From assembly GCA_964427595.1 (NCBI GenBank), contig CAYRUQ010000002.1, forward strand, positions 1 to 64,000: a stretch of 64,000 nucleotides of DNA, read 5' to 3'. Shown one piece after another: positions 43,040-52,515 of the stretch. A program made the translations under genes and the position numbers. The notes beneath the pieces were generated by a model. It was not told where the DNA came from. It worked only from the letters and a program-made list of their open reading frames with translations, and made no database searches. How positions within the stretch are numbered: position 1 is the stretch's first letter; each line of letters begins with the position of its first letter. Source of the DNA: Enterosoma sp964427595. Its GTDB lineage: Bacteria; Bacillota_I; Bacilli_A; RFN20; CAG-288.

Positions 43040-45511
43040 TTATTCAACCGACTTTAAAGACTCAGCCATGTTGATCTTCTTAGCTTTGAGATTGAGGAAG
43101 GTTGAGATGATGAAAGAAGAGCCGATCGCAATAGCAAATGAAATCAAATAGGTGTACCACTGTATGTGATAGATAAATGTCATCAAATTAGTTTGATTGA
43201 TTTCTAAAACTAAGACCATCAATGGATAACCAAAGAATAATCCAATCAAAGCACCCACTAAAACATCGAGCATGATCTCTATATTAAGAGTCTTTGAAAT
43301 CTCTCTATATTTGAAACCGAGAACTTTCATCGTAGCGATATCACGAGTTCTCTCAGCTATATTAAGACTCGTCAAGTTATAAAGAACGACTACTGAGAGA
43401 AGAATAGCGAAGATCTTGACGATATTAGTCATAGTTGAAATGGTGGATAGAATCTGGTCTGCTTGCTCTAGATAATCTTCTCCAGTCATTATCGTCAAGA
43501 TAGAAAAGTTTTCAGTTAATATCGAAACCATCGAATCAATATCAACACCATCTTCAACAGTTATGTAATATCCAGAAACAGTGAATGAATTAGACGGATA
43601 CTCCGAGACTAAATCATAGATTCCTTTTAAGAATGAGGATTCAAAGATATAAGTGACTTCCTTGGTATAAACAGTAGAATTGACGATCATTCTGATTTGA
43701 TCACCGACTTCAACATCCAGACTATTTGCTGTATCGACATCCAAAGAGACACCAGAATCAACACCGACAGGAACTAACAAGAAAGAAGAGTCTTCTTCAA
43801 CTAGATTGAGATCAACACTGACTTGAGAAGTGTTATCAGATGATGCAGTGATCGGATAGCTATAATAAGCTTCGACTCTCTCTATCCCATCAATCTCAGA
43901 GGCTTCCTCAACGAAAGTAGAGCTGTTTGATTCTAAAACACACATGATGTCGATGTTTTGGTTGGTACTGAAGTCTAGAGCGATATCATAATCAAGGGTG
44001 TCCATGATACCAAAGCCACAGACTAACATAGCCGTACAACCAAGGGTACCAAGTACCACCATAATCGACTTGCCTTTCTCCTTAAAGATATTTCTAAAGG
44101 CCATTCTTAAAGAGATGGAAGTATGACGAGAAGAGAAGGAATCAGTCTTGACCGGTTTAGCTTTGCTCTTACTACCCTTAGGTTTTAAAGTCTCACACGG
44201 TTTCTCTCTGATGACCTTAAAAGAAATCATGAAAGCACAAAGACCGGAAATTAAGATCAAAAGACAAATCATCAGTATCGATAAAGGATAGAAGAAACTG
44301 ATGGATACGGAAGGAAGATCCCAGAGGAGGTCATACTTCATCGATAAAATAGCAGGAATCATCAAAGGACCGACGATGAATCCTAAGACAGCACCTATCA
44401 GACATAAAATCATTCCATAAGTTGTGTAATGAGCATAAATCTTTCTTGAAGGAACACCGATTGCTTTCATCGCACCTATTTGAGAACGTTCTTTAATAAT
44501 CATCTGAGAGAGTGTTGTCAAGATGACAAGAAGTGATACTAAAAAGAAGATGACTGGGAAGACGAAAGTGAGTGCCATCGCCTGATCACATTCCTGTTTT
44601 AATTCCTCATACTGCGACATCTCTGTGCTAAGGACACAGGAAAGAACATCATCACTATCAGAAAAGTAATTCTCTATCGCTTCTAAACAAGCATCAGGAT
44701 CTGTTGATGTGAATAGGTACTGATTCTCCATATACGGGAATAGAGTGGTGATGATAGAAGAATCAAGCTGTATATTTAAAAGAGAGAGAAAAGAGTTGAT
44801 ACGATCGATATCAATATACTGGACTAAGAAATCCCACAAGATATCAGCTACATAACTTTGATCAGCGTAGATAGTAGTCAAAGACATCGTGGAACTTTGA
44901 ACAGCTTCTGGATGATACATGATGCCACTGACTTCAAAAGTTAAAGATATCTCTTCTTCAGTCAATGGATTAGTGACACCATCTCTAAGAAACCTACCTA
45001 TCAAACTGACTATCTCATCATCAAGATTGAGATAAGAAGTCTGGAGAGATAAATTCAACTCAGAACCGACTTCTAAGTTATTAGAAGAAGCATAAGTATC
45101 AGTGATAGTCAGCCCTCTTTCACCTTCAATCATGTAAGGGATAGAGATAGTTGAGTCATCTTCAGCCATCACGAAATAAGCGATTGTATTTCCGTGATAA
45201 ACCGGAAGATACACCCTTCCTTCAACATCATCGACAGCATCAAGAGAAGTGAGATTGTTCTTCTGCTGAATCGTAAGAGGAGAAGAGACAGTCAGATAAA
45301 CATCGGCATAATTAGTCTGTTCATAAAGAAAATCAGCTCTCTCTTGAATATTCTCAGCATTAGAAGTTAAACCACTGAAAAGACAAACAGAAAGGAAAGA
45401 GATGGCGATGACAGAGATGAGCTGTTTCCAGTTTTTAAATAAAGATCTCAGAAGGTTCTTTAAAAGAAGATGAGTGGTTGCCTGAGCTTCATCGTAATCG
45501 TGCTTCACCAT
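43040..45511 (-). CDS. FtsX-type ABC transporter permease
   Basis: 823 residues. A first membrane helix near residue 35 precedes a large extracellular domain (about 60-310); three helices follow (about 313-440), then a short cytoplasmic linker (KGSKSKAKPVKTD), a second helix pair with another extracytoplasmic domain (about 480-690), and three last helices (to 820). Two FtsX domains are therefore present, as in MacB-like exporters or the DUF/BceB class. IKERSQIGAMKAIG and AERTRDIATMKVLGF are the conserved loop patterns of this family. It works with the ATPase at 45505, overlapping by 7 bases. The cargo, probably a peptide, lipid or antibiotic, is unknown. Confidence 0.9.
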   Translation of the reverse strand: MVKHDYDEAQATTHLLLKNLLRSLFKNWKQLISVIAISFLSVCLFSGLTSNAENIQERADFLYEQTNYADVYLTVSSPLTIQQKNNLTSLDAVDDVEGRVYLPVYHGNTIAYFVMAEDDSTISIPYMIEGERGLTITDTYASSNNLEVGSELNLSLQTSYLNLDDEIVSLIGRFLRDGVTNPLTEEEISLTFEVSGIMYHPEAVQSSTMSLTTIYADQSYVADILWDFLVQYIDIDRINSFLSLLNIQLDSSIITTLFPYMENQYLFTSTDPDACLEAIENYFSDSDDVLSCVLSTEMSQYEELKQECDQAMALTFVFPVIFFLVSLLVILTTLSQMIIKERSQIGAMKAIGVPSRKIYAHYTTYGMILCLIGAVLGFIVGPLMIPAILSMKYDLLWDLPSVSISFFYPLSILMICLLILISGLCAFMISFKVIREKPCETLKPKGSKSKAKPVKTDSFSSRHTSISLRMAFRNIFKEKGKSIMVVLGTLGCTAMLVCGFGIMDTLDYDIALDFSTNQNIDIMCVLESNSSTFVEEASEIDGIERVEAYYSYPITASSDNTSQVSVDLNLVEEDSSFLLVPVGVDSGVSLDVDTANSLDVEVGDQIRMIVNSTVYTKEVTYIFESSFLKGIYDLVSEYPSNSFTVSGYYITVEDGVDIDSMVSILTENFSILTIMTGEDYLEQADQILSTISTMTNIVKIFAILLSVVVLYNLTSLNIAERTRDIATMKVLGFKYREISKTLNIEIMLDVLVGALIGLFFGYPLMVLVLEINQTNLMTFIYHIQWYTYLISFAIAIGSSFIISTFLNLKAKKINMAESLKSVE

Positions 45512-46209
45512 TCTATGTTCTCAAGACTTTCTTTACGAGGGAAGGTGGAATTTTCAATGATTTCACCATCACCGATTCTTATCAATCTTGTGGCTGTTTG
45601 AGCAAGTTTTGAGTTATGAGTGACGATGATGACAGTAGTATGGAATTTCAAAGAGAGTGAATAAAGAAGCTGGATAATCTTTGTTCCTGTTTTAGAATCA
45701 AGAGCACCAGTAGGTTCATCGCATAAAAGAAGCTTCGGGTTCTTGACGATGGCTCTAGCGATAGAGACTCTCTGTTGTTCACCGCCAGAAAGTTGACCAG
45801 GGAAGTTACCAGCTCTCTTAGTCAAACCGACATCCTCTAAAACTTCTTTCGTCTTTAAAGGATTCTTGACGATAGAAGCAGCTAAATCGACATTCTCATA
45901 TGCAGTCAAATTATTTAACAAGTTATAAAACTGAAAGATGAAGCCGATATCATTCCTTCGAAAGCTTTCTAACTCTTTGGCGTCCGCTTTAGAAATATCT
46001 CTTCCGTTAAAAATATATTGACCAGAAGTGGCGGTATCCATGCCCCCAAGAAGGTTCAAAAGAGTGGTTTTACCCGCTCCGGAAGCACCTAAGATAACGA
46101 CAAATTCACCTTCATCGATAGTGAAAGAGACTTGCTTCAAAGCTTGCACTTGAGCAGTCTTCTCACTCCCATAAACCTTAGTTAAATCTTTTGCTTCAAT
46201 AAATGCCAT
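45505..46209 (-). CDS. MacB/LolD-type ABC ATPase
   Basis: A 234-residue ATP-binding subunit of the MacB/BceA kind. Walker A GASGAGKTTLL, the Q-loop FQFYNLLNNLTAYENV, signature LSGGEQQRVSIARAIV and Walker B LLLCDEPTGALD are all intact. The first gene of the two-gene exporter operon, GGGGAA before the ATG. The upstream inverted repeat at 46265-46294 is a possible operator. Confidence 0.95.
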   Translation of the reverse strand: MAFIEAKDLTKVYGSEKTAQVQALKQVSFTIDEGEFVVILGASGAGKTTLLNLLGGMDTATSGQYIFNGRDISKADAKELESFRRNDIGFIFQFYNLLNNLTAYENVDLAASIVKNPLKTKEVLEDVGLTKRAGNFPGQLSGGEQQRVSIARAIVKNPKLLLCDEPTGALDSKTGTKIIQLLYSLSLKFHTTVIIVTHNSKLAQTATRLIRIGDGEIIENSTFPRKESLENIEW

Positions 46210-46264
46210 CGCTATTCCCCTACTACTAACAGAATATTATTTTAAAAAATAAGTACTAAAAACT

Positions 46265-46294
46265 ATTAGTGAAACTTTCAAAAATTGCACTAAT
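46265..46294. repeat. Inverted repeat upstream of the ABC exporter
   Basis: ATTAGTG (46265-46271) and its complement CACTAAT (46288-46294) spaced by 16 bases, about 55-85 bases ahead of the ATPase gene. The layout would suit a dimeric repressor; none is encoded beside it. Apart from this, the gap from 46210 to 46405 shows no gene. Confidence 0.5.
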
Positions 46295-46405
46295 TTCTCC
46301 ATTTGAAAAAAGAAAGCGTTTCAAAATTAAAAAAGCTAACACCAAAGTTATGTTGAATAAAGCACCTATCAATGTTAAAAAATTTCAGCAGAACAATTAA
46401 ATCAC

Positions 46406-46434
46406 TAAAAAACCGGAAGGAATTCCCCTCCGGT
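46406..46434 (-). terminator. Terminator of tRNA-Gln
   Basis: A strong hairpin with ACCGGA (46412-46417) pairing TCCGGT (46429-46434), flanking a partial GG/CC inner stem, then a run of six T on the minus strand. Confidence 0.85.
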
Positions 46435-46447
46435 AAACTTCTTAACG

Positions 46448-46519
46448 CTGGGGTACTTGGATTCGAACCAAGGCATCGCAGTTTCAGAGACTGTTGTCTT
46501 ACCGCTTGACTATACCCCA
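46448..46519 (-). tRNA. tRNA-Gln (anticodon CTG)
   Basis: A 72-base tRNA. TGGGGTA (46519-46513) pairs with TACCCCA (46455-46449), discriminator G at 46448. The anticodon loop is CTCTGAA, so CTG (reads CAG). The T-arm CTTGG-TTCGAAT-CCAAG is perfect. In the anticodon stem the outermost pair is an A-C mismatch. Encoded without CCA. Because GatCAB is present, this tRNA is probably charged with Glu and then amidated. Confidence 0.95.
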
Positions 46520-46534
46520 AGAAAGGCAAAGACT

Positions 46535-46563
46535 AATATAGTTTTTAACACCCGATTTGTCAA
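46535..46563 (-). promoter_or_regulatory. Promoter of tRNA-Gln
   Basis: On the minus strand a consensus TTGACA (46563-46558), 17-base spacer and TATATT (46540-46535), 15 bases before the tRNA. It overlaps the end of rlmH region only marginally. Confidence 0.85.
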
Positions 46564-46579
46564 CTAGATAGAGGCGCTT

Positions 46580-47053
46580 TCACTTGTTATAAGTGTGCCC
46601 GCTTGCAGAAAGAAAGTATCGATAAATCTGTTCTAAAAGAATCAGCAAAGCGTGATAATGAGTGAAAGTCAACTTAGAAAGAGAAAAAGAAAAGTTCGCT
46701 CTTTTTCTAAGTGAATCAGAAATACCATTTGATGAACCGATATAAAAGACGAGATTTCCATGTGTCGAGATGATAGAAGCCAGTTTCTCTTGAAATTGAA
46801 AAGAAGAAAGTTCAGGAGCATGAATATCACAAAGGATGAGAAAATCATCTTTTTTAAGTCTCTTTAAAACAGTTGAGGCTTCTTTTTCAAGAGCAGCATC
46901 TATATCTTTCTGACTATCAGAAGAAGGAGTCTCCTCCTTTAAAAGAGTCAAATCAATCTTCGAATGAGGAGTGATTCGGACAAGATAGTATTTGTAGAGT
47001 TCATCAAGAGCTTTATCTTTGCTTTTACCAGGCATCAAAAGATGGATGTTCAT
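46580..47053 (-). CDS. rlmH: 23S rRNA pseudouridine-1915 N3-methyltransferase
   Basis: 157 residues of the small SPOUT methyltransferase RlmH, methylating pseudouridine 1915 in helix 69 of 23S rRNA. The knot motifs FYIGSSNGI and LTFTHYHALLILLEQIYRYF are clear. At the extreme C-terminus the family ends in Tyr-His-Lys/Arg; here it reads HTYNK, with the histidine replaced by asparagine (codon AAC, just before the TGA). It is the distal gene of the gdpP-rplI-dnaB-walJ-rlmH operon and overlaps walJ by 4 bases. Confidence 0.93.
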   Translation of the reverse strand: MNIHLLMPGKSKDKALDELYKYYLVRITPHSKIDLTLLKEETPSSDSQKDIDAALEKEASTVLKRLKKDDFLILCDIHAPELSSFQFQEKLASIISTHGNLVFYIGSSNGISDSLRKRANFSFSLSKLTFTHYHALLILLEQIYRYFLSASGHTYNK

Positions 47054-47808
47054 CTCTTAGTTCCACCTTTGGTCTCTTCAGTCGCTGATGCGATCTTAAC
47101 TGAGACATCAGGAAGATAACCTAGTTGTTCCATCATCACTTTTTGATAAGTGTTAATAGCAATCTTAGGAGTATTACATTCTTCAGAAAGATGGGCGAGC
47201 ACCACTTCTTTAGTCGTAGATGTTAAAAAGATAGAAAGATAATAAGAGCAATCTAAATTAGAAAGATGCCCTTGATCAGAGATGATTCTTTTGACGAGAT
47301 AATCAGGTCTTGATGACTCATAAAGCATCTTCGGATCATGATTGCTCTCTAAGATGTAATATGTCGCACCCGAAAGCTTAGAATGATACTTCTCGGGGAT
47401 GAAGCCAGTATCAGTGATATAAACGAGTTTTTCATCACCTTCATAAATGATGAAACCGAGCGTGTTTTTAGCATCATGAGAGAGTTGTATCGTCTCGATT
47501 TTAAAATCACCGATGAACAGAGTTTGATCAGGAAAAAGATGATTACTTTCTAAAACATCAGTATCAGGAAGCTTCAATGAGGAGGAATAGACTTTCGCAA
47601 CAGGAGCAGAGGAGACATTCGAAGAATGATCAGAATGCTCATGGGTGATTAAAAAAGCGTCGATATCATCAAAGGAATGAGAATAACCATTGAGAGCTTT
47701 GTTCACTCTTTTTTTAGAGATACCAAAATCGATAAGAAGGATCGTGTCTTTAGAGAATATTAAAGTCGCATTACCTTTTGATCCGGAAGAGATGACATCA
47801 AAATTCAT
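47050..47808 (-). CDS. walJ: WalJ/YycJ-type metallo-beta-lactamase-fold hydrolase
   Basis: About 252 residues from the ATG at 47808; a GTG nine bases earlier is possible. The zinc-binding pattern is THEHSDH, with the start DVISSGSKGNATLI and IDFGISKK typical of WalJ/YycJ. Further histidines and VYITDTG and LESNH complete the fold. WalJ is thought to act as a DNA exonuclease linked to replication and wall homeostasis in Firmicutes. It overlaps dnaB at its start, by 11 bases, and rlmH at its end by 4. Confidence 0.88.
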   Translation of the reverse strand: MNFDVISSGSKGNATLIFSKDTILLIDFGISKKRVNKALNGYSHSFDDIDAFLITHEHSDHSSNVSSAPVAKVYSSSLKLPDTDVLESNHLFPDQTLFIGDFKIETIQLSHDAKNTLGFIIYEGDEKLVYITDTGFIPEKYHSKLSGATYYILESNHDPKMLYESSRPDYLVKRIISDQGHLSNLDCSYYLSIFLTSTTKEVVLAHLSEECNTPKIAINTYQKVMMEQLGYLPDVSVKIASATEETKGGTKR

Positions 47809-49261
47809 CAGGATCACTCTCCGTGACTATCGAGAAATTGCAGTGTTCTTTATCGAAGATGAAACGGAACGAACCAGTAGGTCCGTTTCTGTTCTTTTGA
47901 AGAGAGACTTCCACTTGTGAGCTTGCTTCGTTTAGCTTGCTTTGAGTGAGCATATCATCATCTTCCTCATCACCAGAAGCATAGTAGTCAGGTCGATAAA
48001 GCATGAAGATCTTATCGGCATCTTGTTCGATGGCACCAGAGTCTCTCAAATCAGACATCTGAGGTCGATGATCTCTCTTCTTCTTATCACGAGATTCCGT
48101 CTGTCTGTTCAATTGAGAGATGACGATGACTGGTATCTCAAGAGTGAGAGCCATCTTCTTGAGTTGGCGAGATATCTCTCTGACTTCTGATTCTCTGTTT
48201 TCGTTCTTACGATTAGTAGCCTGAATCAAACCGAGGTAATCGATAGCTACCAGTCCTAAATTAGGAATCTGTTTCTTGATTTTAGTGACTTTGGCGATGA
48301 TATCTAAAACGCTGGTCTCCTGATTTCTATCAAGGTAGAAAGGAAGTTCAGATAGCTCGAGAAGGCCTTTTTTAAGATTCTCAACAGCAGCTAATTTCCT
48401 CTTATCACTAGCATCGGCTAAACGGATGTTATTCTTCGTCGATCCAGGTAAAAGAGAGAGAGAATGAATATCATCAGAAGAGAGATTAGACACGAGAGAT
48501 AAGATACGAGTAGCGATAGGAAGAGCACGCATTTCAAGTGAGAAGAAGATGACTGGTGTTCCTCTTCTAGCCACTTGATAAAGAAGGTTGAGAGCAAAGG
48601 CGGTCTTACCGACGGAAGGACGAGCACCGATGACGATCATGTCCCCCTTCTCCCATCCGTGTGTTGCTCTATCAATATCTTCAAATCCGGTAGGAAGGCC
48701 GGTGACACCATTAGGTTTGACATTATTCTTACGGAATTCTTCCGATGTCTTAACTAAATCAGCCAACAATTCATCAGTGATTGTCTCCATGTTAGAGACA
48801 TCTTCAATCCTTCTTTGTTTGGTGACGCCTAAGATGTCATTTTCAGCTCTACCGATGAAATCGTTAATATCAGTAATCGGCTTTTCTTTAGCTTCTTCTC
48901 CGATATCACTAAGGGTCTTTAAAAACCTACCTAAAAGAGATCTATCCTTGATATTAGCAATGTAGTTAGAAATAGGAGTGACTTGGTTGGTCTTCTCTAA
49001 TATCAGGTTGAGATAGTCTTCACCACCGACCACATCTATCTGCTTGCTATTTATCAGCTCGGTGATTGTATTAGCGACATCGATAGCCTGCTGTCTTTGA
49101 GACATGCTGATAAAAGCCTCATAAATGAGGCGATTACGACTATCGATGAAATCATCAGGATGCAGTTGAGTCACCACATTGAGCATGGTGTCTCCGGAAG
49201 AATCTTCTAAGATTTTTCCTAAAACTGCCATCTCAGAAAGTTCATAAGTTTCTTTGGCCAT
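47798..49261 (-). CDS. dnaB: Replicative DNA helicase DnaB (DnaC of Bacillus)
   Basis: 487 residues; unwinds DNA at the replication fork. The N-terminal domain (1-110) precedes the RecA-like ATPase: Walker A GARPSVGKTAFALNL, VIFFSLEM, LGLVAIDYLGLI and the SQLNRQTESR arginine-finger region. Length normal, no intein. It follows rplI after 3 bases, a widespread Firmicutes order. Confidence 0.97.
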   Translation of the reverse strand: MAKETYELSEMAVLGKILEDSSGDTMLNVVTQLHPDDFIDSRNRLIYEAFISMSQRQQAIDVANTITELINSKQIDVVGGEDYLNLILEKTNQVTPISNYIANIKDRSLLGRFLKTLSDIGEEAKEKPITDINDFIGRAENDILGVTKQRRIEDVSNMETITDELLADLVKTSEEFRKNNVKPNGVTGLPTGFEDIDRATHGWEKGDMIVIGARPSVGKTAFALNLLYQVARRGTPVIFFSLEMRALPIATRILSLVSNLSSDDIHSLSLLPGSTKNNIRLADASDKRKLAAVENLKKGLLELSELPFYLDRNQETSVLDIIAKVTKIKKQIPNLGLVAIDYLGLIQATNRKNENRESEVREISRQLKKMALTLEIPVIVISQLNRQTESRDKKKRDHRPQMSDLRDSGAIEQDADKIFMLYRPDYYASGDEEDDDMLTQSKLNEASSQVEVSLQKNRNGPTGSFRFIFDKEHCNFSIVTESDPDEF

Positions 49262-49264
49262 CGC

Positions 49265-49723
49265 TTATTTCTTCTCTTTTAATGATACATGAAGTTTGAT
49301 CTCTCCAATCACCCCTTTATGAATCTCAACTTTGAGTGATGTATTTCCAAAGCCGTTGACTAAGACATTCTTATCTAAGAGCATCTTCTTATCAAGGGAG
49401 ATATCATATTGTTTCTTTAAAACTGAGGAGATCTCTTTAAAGGAGATATTTCCGATCATCTCGCCTCTTCTTCCGGCATTGGCTTCAAACTGCAAGGTGA
49501 TTCCTTTTAATCTGTCAGCGATTTTCTGAGCTTCTTCGACTCTTTTAGCTTCGGCTTGTCTTTCTATTTCTTGCTCATGAGCATAAGTCTTTTGAGCTTG
49601 AGAAGTATAGAGGACACCATAACCTTGGGCGATGACATAATTAGCACCATAGCCATCAGAAACTTCAACGATATCGCCTTTCTTTCCGACTTTACGGAGA
49701 TCTTTTTTCAGAAGAACTTTCAT
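49265..49723 (-). CDS. rplI: 50S ribosomal protein L9
   Basis: 152 residues, typical. It begins MKVLLKKDLRKVGKKGDIVEVSDGYGANYVIAQG, the conserved L9 N-terminal domain, followed by the long connecting helix and the C-terminal domain ending in HVSLKEKK. It follows gdpP after 2 bases and precedes dnaB. Confidence 0.98.
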   Translation of the reverse strand: MKVLLKKDLRKVGKKGDIVEVSDGYGANYVIAQGYGVLYTSQAQKTYAHEQEIERQAEAKRVEEAQKIADRLKGITLQFEANAGRRGEMIGNISFKEISSVLKKQYDISLDKKMLLDKNVLVNGFGNTSLKVEIHKGVIGEIKLHVSLKEKK

Positions 49724-49725
49724 CG

Positions 49726-51765
49726 TTAATCCTCCTCTTTATAGAGAGTGACTCGAGCATCGTCGAGATAATCTTGCAAAATTTTATTCAGTCTTCTATA
49801 GACTTCTTCAACACTATGATCAGTGACGGTCGCTGCTGACATAGCGAAGTGACCGCCACCACCTAGCTTCTCCATCAAGATAGAACAGTTGACCGTTCCA
49901 TCAGAACGAGCTGAGATTTTGATTGTATGTTCATCCGTTCTACCAAGAGCGAATGAACACTGAATACCTCTGATTTGAATACCAGCATCAGCCACTAATG
50001 AAAGCATGACTGGGGCTACTTCTTCATCATCAGGAGAAGTAGCGACTAAAACTCCACGATAAGGAATGGTGGAGTTATTGAGAATCGAAATCTTCTGTTT
50101 GTACTCTTCATAATCTTCCTTAAGGAAGTCATCCACCATGAAGGAATCAGCATTTGAAGCTTTTAGATGGCTAGCAGCCTCGAAAGTAGAAGTAGAGGCT
50201 TTATCTTTGAAGTTATGTGTATCCATCGTGATACCAGCTAGTAAGAAAGTTGCAGTTCTCTTATCAATTAAAATCTCATCGACATTGTAAGTGATATAAG
50301 AAGTCAAGATTTCAGAAGTTGAAGAAGCAGAGGGGTCAATATTGTTGAAGACTTCTGCTTCTATGACAGCTTGACCAGGACGATGATGATCAATCAAAGC
50401 AACATGAGAAGCTTTCTCTAAGACCTGCGGATACATGGTGATTTTTGGATTGTTATGATCGACGATGACAAGAAGGGTATTTTCATCCATATATTCGAGA
50501 GCATCTTTAAAGTTGATGAAGTATTTTTGATAATCCTTCTTCCTATCGAAATTACTATCGATGGCGATGCGACATTTCCCTTCGACAGACTGCTCATCAT
50601 AGCAGATACGAGCATTCACTTTGACATGCTGACAAAGGAGATAAACACCTAAAGCTGAACCTAGAGCATCAAAGTCAGTATTAGCATGTCCCATAATCAA
50701 GACTTTATGATGGTTTCTTAATGTGGTGATAAAGGAATTAGACATCGTTCTTATCTTGACACGGTTGCGACTAGGCTTAAGTTCAGTCTTACCACCGATA
50801 TATATCATCTCTTGAGAGAAAGGATAGACGACAACTTGATCACCACCACGAGATAAAGCGACATCAAGAGCAGATGAAGCTAATTCGGCAAGACGGGAGA
50901 ACTCAGGAAAACCATAAGAGACACCGATTGAGAGAGTAAAACCATCTTTCATCATGTTTCTGACTTTATCGACGACAGCAAATTTACTATGGAACATCGA
51001 TAGATAATTTTCATAAGTGGTGACGAAGAGATAACGATCATCTTTCACGCTTCTAACAAGCGCCTTATAAGTGCTACCAAAGGTGGTGATTATATTTTTA
51101 ACTTGGGAGAGAGCATCATTAAACTTAGCATCATCAGCAGTGTTCATCTGCACATCTGAATAGTTATCGATGGAGATATAACCGACGACCGGAGCCTGTT
51201 TTTGATTATCTAAAATCAGAGTCTCTCTATCTTGTGTGTCTTTGAAGATGAGAAGGCGAGCTTCAGTCAAATATTCGACTTTGAAATAACGATTATCAAC
51301 AAAGACTTTCTGAAGGATATTTTCATTTTCATCGTTGTTAGACTCCTCATCATTTTTCTTCTTAAGAAGTCCCCTTATTTGAGGGATGGTATCGAGTATC
51401 GGTTTATCGACGATATCAGGGAAACAAGAAGCCATATAATCGTTAGTCCACAAAACTACATTGTTGATGTCGATAACGACTAAACCGATTCCACCAAAAC
51501 GATAAGCTTCATCAATATCATTTCCGATGATTTCAGCTGAGGCTAGCTCGGATTTTCCCTTCTTCTTTTGAATCGCATGATTGAAACAGAGAATGCCGAT
51601 AGCATTCAAGAGACACAAAAAACAAAAAATAGCCAATATTATGTGATGATAGTATTCGTAGTCGGGGAAAAATATAAAAAGCAAAATAAAAGTGCCAACT
51701 ATAACAAAATCAATAATCAACGAGATTGTTATATACAATCTCTCTTTTTTCAAAAGTTTATACAT
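49726..51765 (-). CDS. gdpP: GdpP-type cyclic-di-AMP phosphodiesterase
   Basis: About 679 residues from the ATG at 51765, with GAGG 6 bases upstream; a longer frame to 51819 overlaps the promoter. Two membrane helices (residues 10-60), a PAS-like region, a degenerate GGDEF-like domain (about 190-330, no GG(D/E)EF site kept) and a DHH-DHHA1 phosphoesterase (about 350-660). Catalytic residues are seen in ILMGHANTDFDALGS and VDHHRPGQA, with GGGGHFAMSA near the end. It degrades c-di-AMP. Head of gdpP-rplI-dnaB-walJ-rlmH. Confidence 0.93.
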   Translation of the reverse strand: MYKLLKKERLYITISLIIDFVIVGTFILLFIFFPDYEYYHHIILAIFCFLCLLNAIGILCFNHAIQKKKGKSELASAEIIGNDIDEAYRFGGIGLVVIDINNVVLWTNDYMASCFPDIVDKPILDTIPQIRGLLKKKNDEESNNDENENILQKVFVDNRYFKVEYLTEARLLIFKDTQDRETLILDNQKQAPVVGYISIDNYSDVQMNTADDAKFNDALSQVKNIITTFGSTYKALVRSVKDDRYLFVTTYENYLSMFHSKFAVVDKVRNMMKDGFTLSIGVSYGFPEFSRLAELASSALDVALSRGGDQVVVYPFSQEMIYIGGKTELKPSRNRVKIRTMSNSFITTLRNHHKVLIMGHANTDFDALGSALGVYLLCQHVKVNARICYDEQSVEGKCRIAIDSNFDRKKDYQKYFINFKDALEYMDENTLLVIVDHNNPKITMYPQVLEKASHVALIDHHRPGQAVIEAEVFNNIDPSASSTSEILTSYITYNVDEILIDKRTATFLLAGITMDTHNFKDKASTSTFEAASHLKASNADSFMVDDFLKEDYEEYKQKISILNNSTIPYRGVLVATSPDDEEVAPVMLSLVADAGIQIRGIQCSFALGRTDEHTIKISARSDGTVNCSILMEKLGGGGHFAMSAATVTDHSVEEVYRRLNKILQDYLDDARVTLYKEED

Positions 51766-51790
51766 GCGAATCCTCAAAAGTTCAGAAAAA

Positions 51791-51819
51791 ATTATAAACT
51801 TAGAAATATAGAAAAACAA
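51791..51819 (-). promoter_or_regulatory. Promoter of the gdpP-rplI-dnaB operon
   Basis: On the minus strand TTGTTT (51819-51814), 17-base spacer and a consensus TATAAT (51796-51791), 25 bases before the gdpP ATG. Confidence 0.8.
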
Positions 51820-51879
51820 ATCTTGATAAAAGTTGATAGATATAATAAAGACCTTTGAGGAAAGAAATGGACTTTTTTA

Positions 51880-52515
51880 TCAGTTTAGTTTTCTCTCTTC
51901 AATCGAGTAATTATCAAGCAATATCACCCCTTTGATTTTCTTTACTGGGATAGTTTTCAAGGCTTCAAAAGCTGAGTTGAATGTGCTACCTGTAGTGAAA
52001 ACATCATCAAACAAAACAACCTTTTTTCCATTTAATTCATCAGCGTTATCACGAAGAATAATCCGATTATCTTTATAACGATCTGTTCTTCCCATTTCCT
52101 TTTGTTCTTTTAAAATCGTTTTATTAAATATGGTCGTATATTTAAGACTAGTTCTTTTAAGCATCTCTTCTAAATGTAAGAATCCTCTTTCATCTATTTT
52201 CACCTTTGAAGAAGGTAGAGGAAGAAAGATATAATCATGAAACAAAAGCTTGAGAAGAAGTTTAAAATTGAAAAGAAAACAAGGGGCTAATTCAATATCT
52301 TTTTGCTCTTTATATCTGAACAGCCACTCTTTAAGAATACCATCATAATTAGACAAAAAGAAAACAGGAATATCCTTATGTTTTCGATAGTGGATATGAA
52401 CTTTTATCTTCTTTAAACAACCATCACAAAGAAAGACATCCTTCTCGATGAAGTGTCTAAAAGGAGATGTTTTGATAGTGTTAAAACAAGCTTTGCAAAC
52501 TCTCTCATCTAACAT
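51880..52515 (-). CDS. comFC: ComFC-type phosphoribosyltransferase-fold protein
   Basis: 211 residues. A zinc-finger-like start (CKACFNTI and CDGCLKKI) precedes a phosphoribosyltransferase-fold domain with the PRPP-loop KVVLFDDVFTTGSTFNSAFEAL. In transformable bacteria ComFC works with the helicase ComFA in DNA uptake. Overlaps comFA by 11 bases. Confidence 0.9.
   Translation of the reverse strand: MLDERVCKACFNTIKTSPFRHFIEKDVFLCDGCLKKIKVHIHYRKHKDIPVFFLSNYDGILKEWLFRYKEQKDIELAPCFLFNFKLLLKLLFHDYIFLPLPSSKVKIDERGFLHLEEMLKRTSLKYTTIFNKTILKEQKEMGRTDRYKDNRIILRDNADELNGKKVVLFDDVFTTGSTFNSAFEALKTIPVKKIKGVILLDNYSIEERKLN

Noticed and set aside
51867..51935. A 22-codon open frame on the plus strand with a ribosome site and an upstream TATAAT
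   Set aside because: It lies mostly antisense to the end of comFC, the matching -35 is only 12 bases away, and no hairpin or known small protein supports it.
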